From contig NC_052618.1 in NCBI RefSeq assembly GCF_016545825.1, forward strand, positions 37,022,196 through 37,086,195: a stretch of 64,000 nt of DNA, read 5' to 3'. Under the pieces are notes generated by a model. The model was not told where the DNA came from, made no database searches, and was given only the letters and a program-made list of their open reading frames with translations. The stretch comes from Eucalyptus grandis (lineage: Eukaryota; Streptophyta; Magnoliopsida; Myrtales; Myrtaceae). Positions 20,842-36,432 of this stretch are shown piece after piece. The position numbers and the translations under genes were made by a program. Each line of letters begins with the position of its first letter. Position 1 is the stretch's first letter.

Positions 20842-21930
20842 ATGGCTAGTATGTTAGCACCAGGGCTGATGGAAGGGCGAAGCAATACCAGACCACCTTA
20901 CTTTGATGGAAAGGATTACAACATCCGGAAGAACAAGATGAAAGCTTTCCTACGATCAAAGGATCCTCTCGAATGGGACGTTGTTGAAAAAGGAATTACT
21001 CCTACCACTTTGCATCGCCTCTCGAAAGAGGAAAAGAAACGAAGAATCCCGGTGGAATGTCTCGGAAGAAATAACCAAGAGACGGACACTCGATGCAAAA
21101 GCAATTTATTCCTTATATTGTGCTTTATCACCAACTGAATATAATAGAATATCTTCTTGTGGTACAGCAAAAGAAGTTTGGGACAGATTGCATATCAGCT
21201 ATGAAGGAACAGATCGAGTGAAGGAAACAAGAATCAACATTCTTCTCGGTCAATACGAAGCCTTCAGAATGAAGCCGGGAGAATCAATATCGACATGTTT
21301 AGTCGTTTTACAGATATTGTAAATGGTCTTGAAAATCAAGGTCAACCAACTTCGATCCCATGAAGGTAAACAAGCTACTGCGTGGACTCTCCAAGGATTG
21401 GAATCACATAAAGACTTCGATAAGAGAGACGCAGAATTATGCCACTATTTGTCGATGAGCTGATTGGAACTCTTCATCCTATGAAGTGGAAAGGATCAAT
21501 GAAGATGAAGATCCAAGAGGTAAGAAATCCACTGCATTAAAATCAAATGATGATTCGATGTTACTGATTCTCCGAAGAAGATATGGACGATAAGGAGCTT
21601 GCTCTCATGATAAGAAGATTCGAAAACTAAACGAAAAGGAAGAAGGTTCAACTCAAAGAAACAAGGCTTTCAAAGACAGCGGACCAAGTCTGATGATGAG
21701 GAACCAAACAAAGATGTAGTCTGCTTTGAATGCAAGAAAAAGGGACACATCGGACCTAACCTGTCCTCTTTTGAAGAAAAAGAAAGGAAAAGCTGAAAAA
21801 TTTCAAAAGCTCTCAAAGCTGAAACCCGGAGTGATACCGAGTGTGAAGAAAGTGATAATGAATATGCCAATCTATGTCGATGGCACAATCGGACTCGGAC
21901 TGGATCGGACTTAGGATCGGACTCGAGCAT
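20842..21930 (+). pseudogene. SIRE-type gag
   Basis: ATG at 20842 opens a frame with RPPYFDGKDYN, the usual start of SIRE gag. It shifts near 21060, continues through YNRISSCGTAKEVWD and RVKETRINILLGQYE, shifts again near 21292, and reaches a zinc knuckle CFECKKKGHIG near 21721 whose last cysteine is displaced by another shift. Gag would form the particle in the cytoplasm. No continuous protein is possible as written. Confidence 0.8.
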
Positions 21931-22559
21931 GAATTTGAGGCAAGTAATTTTAAAATTCATGTCAAAGTTTCTAAATATATTGAGGAACTATGCGTTAGTC
22001 TTAAGACTTCTCTCAAAAGTATTTCCAAACTAAAAAGGAAAACTCAGCCCTAAAACAAAAGGAAAATGTTTTAGCAGAAAAAGTTAAAAGTCTAGACTTG
22101 TCTCGTTTCCAATCTTAAAGAAAGTGAAGAAAATCTTTTAAAAGAAAATGCTTTCTTAAAAACAGACTTATCTAATATATCAAAGAAATTTTCTATGGGA
22201 TCTGAAAAACTTGAGAAAATTCTTTTCAAGACAAAGACCTTACTTCAATAAGTCCGTGCCGGTATGACAGAAAAACAATTCCCTTGATTGATTTTCCTAA
22301 AGTAAAAGAAAGAATTAAGAAAAGGCTTTCGAGTGAGGTTTACAAAAATCACTTCAAGAAAGTCTTTGTAAAACCCGTAGGTAGAAATGCTCTCGGATGT
22401 TCTAAGTGCAACAAATCCGAATCACTTTGAAAAAGAGTGTCCTATGGTATGGAAACCTATTAAGAAAGTATGGGCTAATACCGTTTATCTTACTAACACC
22501 AAAGGACCCAAGAAAATTTGGGTACCAAAGAAAGCTTGAGACTCTTTGTTAAATGCAGG

Positions 22560-25500
22560 GTCTCCATCAAGAAACAGGTAAAGTGGTATCTTGACAGCGG
22601 ATGCTCAAGACACATGACAGGAGACTCAAATTGCTTTATAAAGCTTGCTCAAGTAAATGGTGGAAAAGTTTCATTTGGAGGAAACAGCAAAGGAAGTATT
22701 GTGGGATTTGGAACAGTGAAAATTGGAACTCTCACAATAAGTAATGTTTCCTTAGTGGAAGGACTCAATTACAATCTTCTCGGCATTAGTCAATTGTGTG
22801 ATACTTGGTTTCAAGATCTCCTTTCAAGAAGGAACATGTTCCGGAATCGAAAAAGACTTTACTCAATCTTTTAAGGGTCGAAGACATGGAAACATCTATC
22901 TTCCGGATGTGAAACCAAATGAATCGCAATGCCTTATCTCAATTCAAGACGAAGCAAGCTTATGGCACAAAAAGCTTGGTCATGTCAACATGAAGCAATT
23001 AGCCAAAATTTCTTCAAAACAGCTTGTTCGAGGACTACCTGCAGTTGCCATACCAAAAGACTGATTCATGCACTCCATGTATTCTAGGAAAGCAGGTAAG
23101 AAATTCTTTTAAGCCAATTAATTATGTCTCTACTAATCATGTACTACAGTTGCTGCATATGGATCTCTTCGGACCAACCAGAACTCAAAGTATTGGGGGT
23201 AAGAAGTATTGCCTAGTAATTGTTGATGATTACTCCCGTTTTACTTGGGTATATTTCCTTTCAAGTAAGTCCGAAACCTTTTCGTATTTTAAAAATTTTG
23301 CTAAAAGGTTCAAAATGAAAAAGGTTGTGTTATCTCTAGTATAAGAACAGATCATGGAGGTGAATTTGAAAATCAATATTTTACAAAATTCTGTGATGAA
23401 TCGAATTTGTAAGCATGTGTTTTCCTCTCCATATACTCCTCAAAAAATGGAGTTGTGGAAAGAAAGAACAGATCTCTTCAAGAAATGGCTAGAACTCTTT
23501 TAATTGAAAGTAAAATTTCTTCTCAATTTTGGGTCAAGTCATTTCAACAGCTTGCTATATCATCAATAGAGTCTTCTTAAGATCTATTCTTCGAAAACCC
23601 CTTATGAGTTATTCAAAGATAAGAAGCCTATTGTTTCATACTTTCATGTATTTGGGTGCAAATGTTTCATATTGAAAAATGCAAAAGATCGAGTTGGTAA
23701 GTTTGAAGAAAGATCGGATGAAGGTATCTTCCTTGGATATTCTACTTCAAGCAAAGCCTACGAGTCTATAACAAGAAGAGCGGTGTGGAGGAGTCAATGA
23801 ATGTCAAATTTCAAGACTCAACGCAAGATGAATCAAGTCGACTCATCAAGAAGAGTCTGAAACTGCTGACCCTCCAAAGTCTACAACTCAAGAAGCATCT
23901 CAGACTCTGGAAAACCAGCTTCAAGATGTTCGTGAAGATCTAAACAAAGAAAGAGATCATCAACCAGACAAATCAACAAGTAACTGGAAGCATAAGTCCA
24001 GTCATCCCAAAGATCTTATAATCGGCGAAATGAATGAAGGAATTCGCACTAGATCCAAAAGGCGAGAAGAGTCTAGTCTTTGTGGCACTCGTTTCGAAAT
24101 TGAACCAAAGAGCATAGAAGAAGCTTTATCGATGAAAGCTGGATTGAAGCTATGCAAGAAGAGCTCGAGGAGTTCGGCATAAATGATGTCCGGAAATTGA
24201 CATCCAAACCTAAAGGTAAAACATTATTGGAGCTAAATGGGTTTTCGAAACAAGATGAACGAGAAAGGAAAAGTCGTACGAAATAAAGCAAGACTCGTGG
24301 CCAAGGGATATACGTAAGAAGAAGGAATAGACTATGATGAGACTTACGCTCCAGTGGCAAGGTTAGAAGCTATTCGACTCTTACTTGCATTTGCCTGTTA
24401 TAAGAATTTCAGGTTATTCCAAATGGACGTAAAAGCGCCTTCCTAAATGGATTTATCCATGAGGAAGTATATGTGGAACAACCACCGTGGTTTGAAGACC
24501 CAAAGAAGCCGACTCGGTCTTGGTGAAAAGGCTTTGTATGGTTTAAAGCAAGCACCTCGGGCTTGGTAGGTACGACGATTGAGTAAGTTTTTAATTCAAA
24601 ATGGTTTTGTCAAAGGTAAAGTAGATACGACCTTATTTATCAAGAAGGAAAACAAAAGTTTCTTACTTGTTCAAATATATGTGGATGACATTATTTTCGG
24701 ATCCTCTAATGAGAATCAGTGCAAGAAATTTTCTAAGTCTATGCGGGATGAGTTTGAAATGAGTATGATGGGAGAATTAACATTCTTTCTTGGTCTTCAA
24801 ATAAAACAATTGAAGGAAGGAACTTTTATTTATCAAGAAAAATATGTGAATGATCTTGTCAAAAGGTTTGGACTGGAGAATTGCAAAAAGGTCGACATTC
24901 CAATGTCAAGTTCTTTAAAGATAGACAAAGATGAAGAAGGGAAGAAAGTTGATCAAAAGTCACATGCAGGAGCATTATTGGATCACTTCTTTATCTTACG
25001 CCTCTAGACCTGATATTTTGTTGAGTGTTTGCATCTCGTGCTAGGTTTCAATCGGATCCTAGAGAATCTCATCTCGGTGCTGCGAAACGCATCATTAAAT
25101 ACGTCGCTTCATCATCAAGCATCGGTCTTTGGTATCCTAAGAAGGAGACTTTAATCTTCCGGGATATTCGACGCAGATCTGGCCGGTTGCGAGTTGATAG
25201 AAAGAGCACTTCAGGAACTTGCCGCTTGCTTGGAAGCGGGACGGTGTCTTGGTTTTCAAGGAAACAAAGCACTTGTGTCTCTTTCAACAACGAAGCGAGT
25301 ATGTAGCTCTTGGAAGCCGCTGTTCGCAAATTTTATGGATAAAACAACAGCTAAGAGACTTTGAAATTGAAGACTCATGCACGGAGATTAATTGCGACAA
25401 CACCAAATAAGCTATCAACCTCACCAAAAATCCAATTCTCCACTCAAGAGCAAAGCATATAGAAATTCGACATCACTTTATTAGAGATCACGTTCAAAAT

Positions 25501-25600
25501 GGAGATGTTTCAATTCAATTTGTTGACTCAAAGAATCAACTGGCGGATATATTCACAAAGCCTTTGGAGAAAAATCAATTTGAGTCTATACGGTCCAGAC
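22560..25600 (+). pseudogene. SIRE-type pol (protease, integrase, RT, RNase H)
   Basis: The protease motif WYLDSGCSRHMTGD is near 22584. The integrase zinc region LWHKKLGHVN is near 22960 and the core HMDLFGP near 23157, with the catalytic aspartate present. A PYTPQ-type motif follows near 23430. Reverse transcriptase shows RNKARLVAKGY near 24280, LYGLKQAPRAW near 24535 and YVDDIIFGSS near 24680. RNase H shows DRKSTSGTC near 25195. At least eight frame breaks, mostly single-base, separate these pieces. Each lost base falls inside an otherwise well-preserved motif, so either decay is recent or the consensus is wrong here. Confidence 0.85.
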
Positions 25601-25615
25601 TCAACATTTTGAGGT

Positions 25616-28190
25616 ATGAGGATATCAAAGTCTAAAGACTTTCAGACTCAGGCTTACAAGACTTTATCAACAGTCTTGTCTCGACCTTCAGACTGTAAGT
25701 CTTTCTCTCTCAATCTTATCTTGAAAAGGTACGATCATCGATCAGTGTTTAAATTGTTGCTATATTTAATTAACATAAATATTGCATCGATTCATTTTCA
25801 AAAGGGAAGTTATTTTTGAAATAACTATTTTTGCGGATAAAGACAGTTATTTTGAAAAGGCATATTTTTATTTCCTTTGTGACGGTTTGTTTACTCTTCT
25901 TTTAACCGAACAAGCACTTTGTCGATTTCTCTTCACTTTTCTACTCTCTCTCAAAACCCTAGAAAGCATCGATCCTCCATTCCCGTTTGTCTTCTTCGCT
26001 AAATCTTCAAAAAGTTATCATCTTTTCTGGGAAAGTCAAGCTAGGAAACTTCCAAACACTTTGTTAAAGATGTCTTCTTCACGAAAGTCGTCAAGAATCG
26101 CAAGCGGGGACCGCGGAGAATGAGTGAGGGGCCTACGCACTTCGATCTTATCAAGATGAAGTTTCTCCCGGATCGCAACCGAGCCCACAACATTCTCAGC
26201 GGTGTCATTCTCCACCATCTAGTCCTCAAGGCGTTGTTGATCGGCATCAGGAAGAAATCATCGAGGAGGCAGACCCCGTAAGAGTTCAAAAGCCCGCTTT
26301 TATCTACAAGCTATATCGTGCTTTAAAAGGAATTCATACTCCTTTGAACTATGTTGATGATTTTGTTAAAGAAAAAGGATATAGGAACGAATATATCTTT
26401 CTGAAAAGAATGGAAAGTTTGGGAATCGCTCGTAAAGGGGTGGCTGAGGAAACCCTTGCGAATATCCCAAGTGATCCTCGTGACTGGGGGCCAAATCCTG
26501 TAGATGGGAATGATGATGACAATCTATTCAGTCTATTTCAACCGAAAATGGGTATTGCGGCTGAAATTCAAGGAAAAAGGGGAGATTTGTTCAGATCAAA
26601 GGAACAAAAGGATCAGTACTCGAAATTGCTGAAGCGTGGGGTAATAAACCCTAGAAGTGTGGACTTTGATTTTCCGGATGCTTTGTGAAAGTGAACTTGA
26701 GGGAAAAGTTCGGTTATCTTCAACTTGAAAAGTTTTGCTCGACTCTTACCGAGGCTTATACTCGAATTGACTGCATATTTCTATTCAAATCTTAGCTTTT
26801 TGGATGCGAATAGATTCTCCTTCAGTGTTAAAGAACAAGACTATGTTGTGGATATGAATATGCTGGCAGATGTGCTAGAAGTTGAGAGAGGCAGATATCA
26901 ACCAATCAAAGTTTCCATTGCTAGGGCTACACTTGAACTGGTGAAGGACAGGAGAACAGATGAGAAGATCACTTACTCACGGATGAATGCATTCAACATC
27001 TTGCTTCACAAAATTGTGATCAATTGCCTTCGGCCAAAATCAACTTCCAAAACTGATGTGTCAAGTTCTGAGGCAAAGTTGATGTATGCCATCCTCTGTG
27101 GTAAGAAGTTTTCTCTCCCTCATACTGTTATGTTTCATATGTATAGAGCAGTGATGAAGGACATAGGTCAACTCCCTTACTCAAGCCTTGTTACGAAGTT
27201 ATTCAGACATCTGAATATTCAGCCTCCGCAAATCTTTTGTGTTCGATCATGCGATCATATGGTGGTAGGACTGAAAATGGTAACCAAAATGCGTCCGAAG
27301 GAACCGAGCAAGGAATTGGAGAAATTCAAGGAGAAGACTCCTACCAAATCTCATCAATTCTCTTCTTCGCTAAGAGAAAAGGGAAGGAGCCCATGGCTGC
27401 TCCATCAAAGAAAAGAAGAGCTCTCCTCGTTGAGGATAAAGATGATGACGATGACATCACCATCTCCGCAATGGCTTTGAGGAACTTAAGTCATCTGTTC
27501 CACGAAAGAATCGGAACAAAGGATGAAAGAAGCGGAGGAGAAGGAAGAAGAAGAAAGAGAAGCAAAGGAGAAGGAAGAAGAAGAAAGGGAAACGAGCAAG
27601 AAGCGAGCAAGAAAGACCAAGAAGAAAGAAGAGAAGGAGAACCTGAGGAAATCTCTTCTCCACCTGTAGGCATGAAAACAGGGGGAGTTCAGGAGAAAGG
27701 AGTGACATCTTCATTTCCAGATGAAAGTGAAGGAGTTAGTCGCTCGCCTGCAGACCTAGAAGATGTTTATGCATCTCAATTTCCAGAGGAAGGTCATGAA
27801 GCTTCATCGCCCAACCTGCGAGATTATGCTGATCCACCATCGTCGCTTACTCCATCGAACGAGCGAAGCAAGTACTCGGGCCGATAATGGAGCGATTTTC
27901 ACGAGAATCATGGATATTCTCTTGGAGATGAAAGGTCAGATTTATGCCTTGGGATGCGAAGTTCAAAGCTTGAAGAATGAAGGTCAAGCTTCTTCCCGTT
28001 CATTAAATGAAAAGATGCAAGCCCTCTCTATTCGAATCAGGCCAATGCCAAGAGTGAAGAGGTTGTACAGGCGAAGGAAGACTTTAAGAGGCCGGAAGGA
28101 ATTGTTCATCTATGGAAGATTTCCAGCTTGTCCGCGTTCCCAAGCAATCTTGATTTCATCTCATCCTTTTTAAATGATGACAAAAAGGGG
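25616..28190 (+). pseudogene. Envelope-like / plant-transposon-protein region after pol
   Basis: About 2.6 kb lies between RNase H and the 3' LTR, where ordinary Copia elements have almost nothing. Broken frames give, in order: a serine-rich start (MSSSRKSSR, 26070); a globular stretch with YVDDFVKEKGYRNEYIFLKR (26350); KLLKRGVINPRSVDFDFPDA (26625); a 251-residue frame 26725-27480 with SFLDANRFSFSVKEQDYVVD; then a Glu/Lys/Arg-rich probable coiled coil (27490-27890). This matches the layout of the so-called env-like ORF of SIRE elements. No signal peptide or clear membrane segment was found, so an envelope function is not supported. It is described as a relic only. Confidence 0.65.
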
Positions 28191-28525
28191 GAGAGATGCA
28201 TGATTTGAAAACTTTCAATCTTTTTTAACTGTTTGTTGGATTGTGTTTAACTGTCTGTTTGTTTTTGACAGACTTTGACTTTGTTTTGTGTCTGGATAAG
28301 AACTGCCTAGACTTGGATTTGACTGCTTCTATTTATCAATATTGATATCTTATGAATGGCTTAAATCATATATTGGACTAACCTATTTTCTGTGGTTGCA
28401 GATTCTAGTGTTATTCTATTAGCCATTTATTTCCATAAGATAGGCATATGTGTTTGAGAAATGTTTTGCGGAGTCAAAGTTATCCAAATCATAGGAAGGT
28501 TTTGTCACCATCAAAAAGGGGAGAT

Positions 28526-29417
28526 TGTTGGAGAAATCCTCGTGAAGAGTTTTGAAGTTGACAAAATGTTTCCGTCAGTCTAGTCTGAAGGTCGGCGGAC
28601 TCGTTGGTTAAAGTCGAAGACTTCCTGACAGCCGAGACTCAAGACTCAAAGTCTATCCTCATTGATAGTCACCGATCCGTTGAAGAAAGGTTATCCCGAA
28701 CCGGATGTTTTGTTCGGGATTTAACCTTATCATCCGGAGAAGATCTCGTGGCTGGAGAAGACGTGTCGAATCCTTTGATTGATCAAGATTGATTCAATGA
28801 ATGAAGATTCGATGATTGTCTAAATATTATTGGAAGGTTCTACTTATGGAAACCGAGATCCTGATTGTATGGGCGAACATGATTGATGGGCTATCAACAC
28901 GTTCCTTTAATAGCTCGAACGATCTTCCTAATTGATTCCGTCCAACGGGTAGATTGGAGGAATTCCTTTGGAAAGTGCCAACGGGTATGATGGCATAAAG
29001 GAGTATATAAGGAAGACGTTCTTAGTTGTTTAAAGAGAGTGCGCGATAGAAGAATTCCAAAGTCCGAAGCTCCTATTTGTTTAGATAAATCTCTTGAGCG
29101 AATACTTGTATACAAAAGAGAGTCTATATTTGTGAGAGACCTTGAGGAGGTGTGATAGAACATTTACACTGTGGAATCAAGGCAAAGCTGTGCTGTAACT
29201 TCTCTTTTGATCATAGTGAAATCCAGCCAGTGGGCTGTCAGTGCGGAAGAGTGGACGTAGGCTTGGAATAAGCCGAACCACTATAAATCCTGTGTTTGAT
29301 TTTCTCTCCCTTACTCTCTCTACATCGATCGTATTTCAATCTGTTGCTTCCGTATTTGAGAAAAATTGTTTGTGCGCCTATTCACCCCCCCTCTAGGTGT
29401 TTATACTAGCAATATCA
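28526..29417 (+). repeat. 3' LTR of the SIRE-type element
   Basis: 892 bp, preceded by the polypurine tract AAAAAGGGGAGA (about 28513-28524). The TATATAAG box is at about 29004-29011. Confidence 0.9.
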
Positions 29418-29939
29418 CTCTTCACAAAACCGACGATGCTAAGAAATTTATGAAATTTGAGGAAGAATGATCTTAAACTATTGATAAGTCACTTGCTAGT
29501 ACATTGATAAACACTTTGACCACCATGAAATATGACTGTTTGCGTACTATGCATGAGCATATACTTGAGATGATGAACTTAGCAACAAAATTAAGGATTT
29601 TGATAATAAACGTGGCTGAGTACTTTCTAGTACATTTCATGCTTAATTCCTTACCTCATAAACAATGTTAGTCATTTCAGATGAATTATAATACTACAAA
29701 AGGATAAGTGGAATGTAAATGAATTGGTCGATATGCTTGTTTAAGAGGAAAAGGGGATTAAGAATTTAAAGGCTCATCTTGTTTTTTTTTTTCTTTTTTT
29801 TTGTGGTAAGGTTAAAGGCTCATCCTATTTATCTCTTAAGTCATCAAGAAACCAAAAAGAATTCCAAAAGAAAATGTAGAAAGAGCAAGAGGAAAAAATT
29901 ACAAAACCTAAATGACTCTTCTAAGGCTTTGCAAATCCA

Positions 29940-29980
<41 letters not shown>

Positions 29981-30170
29981 ATAATTTTATTAAGCGTCAT
30001 ATTTGCAATAAAATTGGACACTTGCGTAAAGATTGCTTGAAACATAAAGCTTGATTTGAAAATAAAGGTAAGCATTGCGCTTTGGTGTGTTTTGAATCCA
30101 ACTTTACTAAAGTTTCTCATAATATTTGGTAGATTGATTTTGGTACCACCATTCATGATTCAAATATGAT
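29418..30170 (+). pseudogene. Old Copia gag, C-terminal part with zinc knuckle
   Basis: Resumes the gag cut at 19889. The frame reads HKTDDAKKFMKFEEE, then KSLASTLINTLTTMKYD and HEHILEMMNLATKL. A zinc knuckle reads HICNKIGHLRKDCLKHK (about 29993-30050), with the first cysteine changed to histidine. A 39-base A run (29941-29979) sits just before it. Stops are frequent. It ends at the MULE at 30171 in what would be the protease region (IDFGTTIHDS, a worn LDSGATxHM-type motif). Confidence 0.7.
29941..29979 (+). repeat. 39-base poly(A) run
   Basis: A pure A homopolymer inside the gag relic, not at an element end, so it is more likely slippage expansion of a lysine codon stretch than a retroposon tail. 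Confidence 0.9.
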
Positions 30171-31103
30171 GGGGTAAGTACACTATCAGTGTCAAAACTT
30201 GTGTACGATGCTCACTTTAGTGCCAAAAGTTTATTTTTGACCACTTAAGTGCCAACGCCGATGAAATTGGCCGGAAATTTGACATAACACTTTTTTATTA
30301 AATTTTTGAAGCCGACGTGGCTTGTCAGAAGGTACAGTCAGCATCCAACAATAAAATGACGTCGTTTTGCGTCTTTCCCCCAACTTAGAAACCCTAAATC
30401 CCCAAATTGAGAGAGAGAAGGCATGTCGTCTTCTTCTTCCTCGAAGACCAACACCAACAACACACCAGCAATAGTAGCAATGCACCAGTGGCACCTTCGA
30501 CCCCTCTTCTTCCGGCACCTTCGACCCCACTTCTTCCTCCTCCTCCTCCGCCCTCGCGGTGCACCAGAAGCACCTTCGACCCCTCTTCTTCCTCCTCCTC
30601 CTCTGCCCTCGTGGCGCACCAGCAGTACCTTCGACCCTTCTTCTTCCTCCTCCTTCACCCTCGCCTCCTATTCTTCCTACCACTTCTTGCTTGAGCAACA
30701 ATCTCAGTCTCTCCTTGCTCACTTGGTTGAGCAACTACAATGGTGGCTGAGCGACGGTGGCCGAGCGATGGGGGGCGAACGATGGTGGCTGAGCGGCAAA
30801 AATCCTAATTTCAATCCCCATATGAGCTATACAGCGTCGTTTCTGTGAGGATGTCTACGTATAATGGCAAAATGGCGTCGTTTCTTGAGGAGGATAGAAA
30901 ACAACGTTGTTTTAAAGCCATCACAACTTTTTTTTTTAATATATATAAAAGCCATGTAATTAATTTGGCCAAAATCTCTCGCCGGTGGCACCAAAGTGAT
31001 CGTTTTTTTTTTTCCAATTTGGCACTTAAGTGATCCGATGGAAACTTTTGGCACCAAAGTGAGCGTCGTACACAAGTTTTAGCATTGATAGTGTACTTAC
31101 CCC
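30171..31103. mobile_element. Non-autonomous MULE, 933 bp (family GGGGTAAG)
   Basis: The exact 10-base target duplication is CAAATATGAT (30161-30170 and 31104-31113). The inverted ends GGGGTAAGTACACTATCAG with a GTGTACG-GCTCACTTT core match the 871-bp element at 16827. The interior has a minisatellite of about 60 bases built on CACCTTCGACCCCTCTTC (30490-30660) and GACGTCGTTTT-type palindromes near 30357, 30833 and 30872. An ATG at 30423 opens a Ser/Pro-rich frame through the minisatellite, with no recognised domain. Confidence 0.9.
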
Positions 31104-32557
31104 CAAATATGATGCATCAATTCATTACGATCTAAACCATAAAGCCAAATGAGAACTATGTGTTCAAGGGGAATAGAAACAAAGCTTCAATTGAAGGGAT
31201 TGTCATTTATTAGTTACTCTTAGATATTGGGCGTTATTTGAATTTGTTTCGAACCCTTTTAGTACCTATATTTTCCCGCAATTTAGTTTATTTGTCAATA
31301 CTTAATGTGGTGAGGTTTTCTTTTGAGTTTGATTCTGGATCTTTTAATTTATTTAATAATAATAATCTTGTTAGGACTGAAATTTTTTGTGATGGTTTCT
31401 ACATGTTCAAACTTGATAATGCTTTTGTTGAAACTTTATAATCTTGTATCATAATGTTAGTAGTAAACATAATTTAGTTAATGAGAATTCTACTTACTTG
31501 TGGTATAAAAGTTTGGATCACATATCCAAGGAAAGAATGCAAAGATTAGTGAAGAATAAAATTCTTTCGAATTTGGCTTTTACTAATCATAGAGTGTGTA
31601 TTGACTAGATTAAAGGAAAACAAACAAAACACACTAATAAATATGCCACAAGAAGTACAAAGCTTTTTGAAATTATACACATTGATATTTGTGGTCCTTT
31701 TAATGTTTCATCTTTTTATAGAGATTGTTATTTTATCAAATTTATCGATAATTCTCCACGTTATGGTTACAATAAATCTCAATTAGTAAATACGCTTGAG
31801 GTATATTATAAAGAAATGAGAGGCAATAAGATAATAAGGTCAAAAAGATGTTGTCAATATTATGGAAAGTATAATAAATCAGGACAATGCCCGTGTCAAT
31901 TTGCTAAATTATTTGAAAGATATGGTACATGTGCTCAATACATGATGCTAGGTACACCATAATAAATGGTGTAACAAAAAGACGTAATCGTACTTTAATT
32001 AAAATGGTTAGAAGTGTGATGAATTCATCTTTGTCTTTATCTTTGTAGATATATGAATTAAAGACTTCTAGACATTTATTAAACAAGGTCCCTAGTAAGG
32101 TAGTTTCAAAGACTCCCTTGAAATTGTGGGTGGGAAAGGAACCTAGTTTACTACACCACACAAGCATCTTTGGGGTTGTCTAGCAGAAGAAATAATTTAC
32201 AATCTACTTGAAAAGAAATAAGACTTTTGAATGACCAGTGATTACTTCATTGATTATGTAGAGAAATGGAAAGGGTATAAATTTTATCATTCTAATCATA
32301 GTATAAAAATTGTTGAATATGAAAACGTTAGGTTCATTGAAAATGATGACATCGGTCAGAGTGAAAAAAAATGCGTGATGTTTGCATTCAGGAAGTTAAG
32401 GTGGAAGTTTCCATACCCTAAACTTCTAAAGTTGTTGTTCTTGATATTATAATTCAACACAACAATAATCAAGAATAATAAATAAATGAGCAAACATCCT
32501 ATAATAAAAATATCAATGTTAAACCTATTGTAGTTGAACGACAAAAAATAACATTAA
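31104..32557 (+). pseudogene. Old Copia protease-integrase relic
   Basis: Broken frames read a GAG-pre-integrase piece LWYKSLDHISKERMQRLVKN (near 31498), a zinc-region HRVCID*IKGK, and the integrase core start IIHIDICGPFNVSS (near 31672) with its first catalytic aspartate kept. Weaker matches follow (KRRNRTLIKMV, near 31978; GCLAEE, near 32180), and the region ends with PIVVERQ at 32525-32545. Many stops and shifts. The reading continues at 37095 after the Harbinger-like insertion. Confidence 0.75.
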
Positions 32558-32825
32558 GGCCCTGTTTGGTAACCATCCAAACAGGGCCAAATTCTGATTT
32601 TTTGTTCCCAGAATCAGTTTGGGCCAAGAATCGCGTTTGGTAAAATTTTTGTTCCCGGGAACAAATTTGTTCTCAGAATCAGTTTTGGACAAGAATTGAG
32701 AATCAAAAAAATTATGATTCTTCATCCGAGAATCAAAACCAGAATCAAAAGTGCGGAGCCTTATCTCCTCTCTACTCTCTCTCTCTTCCTCTCGTCTCCT
32801 CTGCTCATCAGTCTCATTCTCTCCC

Positions 32826-32935
32826 TCCTCAAGAACGGCGACTGCTGCTCCTCCCTCCTCAAGAACGGCGACGGCGACAGCTGCTCCTCCCTTCGCAAGA
32901 ACGGCGACGGTGACTGCTGCTTCTTCATCGTTGAA
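32826..32935 (+). repeat. Three-unit minisatellite near the element 5' end
   Basis: The unit CAAGAACGGCGAC followed by a GACTGCTGCTCCTCC-like string occurs three times with small changes. It is followed by AAG^GTGAGT (near 32950), which could be a splice donor of a captured first exon. Confidence 0.6.
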
Positions 32936-33309
32936 GGGCGTCGTTCAAGGTGAGTTCCCTTCTATGGGTGGTTCGGCGTTTGCGACGGGTGGCGCTCGCT
33001 CGGCGAGCGACCCCTAGGCCCGAATCGGCGGGCGCCCTCGCCGATCTGGCCGAGGGCGAGCGATGCCGAATTGTGAATTTTGCGATTCCTGTTCCCTCAT
33101 TTTCGCTTCTTCTTCTTCTTTTTGTTTCCTTTATTTTTAATTTTTTTTCTCTCACTTTTTGATGATCCTGTCTTTTCCTCTGCATTTGCTATTGGATTTA
33201 TGGCGGACACCGTCTTCGCGACCTACTCCCGGCTTCCCCTTCTTCTTTTCCTAAATCTTGGGAGGTGGCTCGTCCCATTCGGCTCAACAACTTCAACCTC
33301 TTTTTTTTT

Positions 33310-36124
<2,815 letters not shown>

Positions 36125-36345
36125 CTTTATGTTTACGACCTTTGTAATATTGTTTTTAATTATTGACTTATCAAAGCCAATATTCAAAGTTGAACAATGG
36201 ACTACGTTACTTCATTATTCATTTATGGAATGATAAGTTGTAGTGATGAGTTTTTCGTTAAAGCCTTTTCTTTGTTTCAAAGAGTCATGTTGGTTTGAAG
36301 ACTTTCATCTTCTTAAATGTTGGGTGTTCGGTTTTGGGGAAGGGA

Positions 36346-36432
<87 letters not shown>

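Larger units (their letters stand above)
19890..29417 (+). mobile_element. SIRE-type Copia retrotransposon with envelope-like region, 9.5 kb
   Basis: The LTRs (19890-20779, 890 bp; 28526-29417, 892 bp) start TGTTGGAGAAATCC and end AGCAATATCA. The exact target duplication CTCTT lies at 19885-19889 and 29418-29422. The methionine primer site TGGTATCAGAGC is at 20782-20793, and a polypurine tract AAAAAGGGGAGA precedes the 3' LTR. Domain order is gag, protease, integrase, reverse transcriptase, RNase H, then about 2.6 kb of extra coding-like sequence. That extra region, together with the length and the GMELTFFLGLQ-like reverse transcriptase, fits the SIRE/Maximus lineage. The frames carry many one- or two-base indels. 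Confidence 0.9.

Noticed and set aside
29941..29979. Poly(A) run as the tail of a LINE or processed pseudogene
   Set aside because: It lies inside a Copia gag relic whose reading continues on both sides; no target duplication or inserted sequence is seen beside it.
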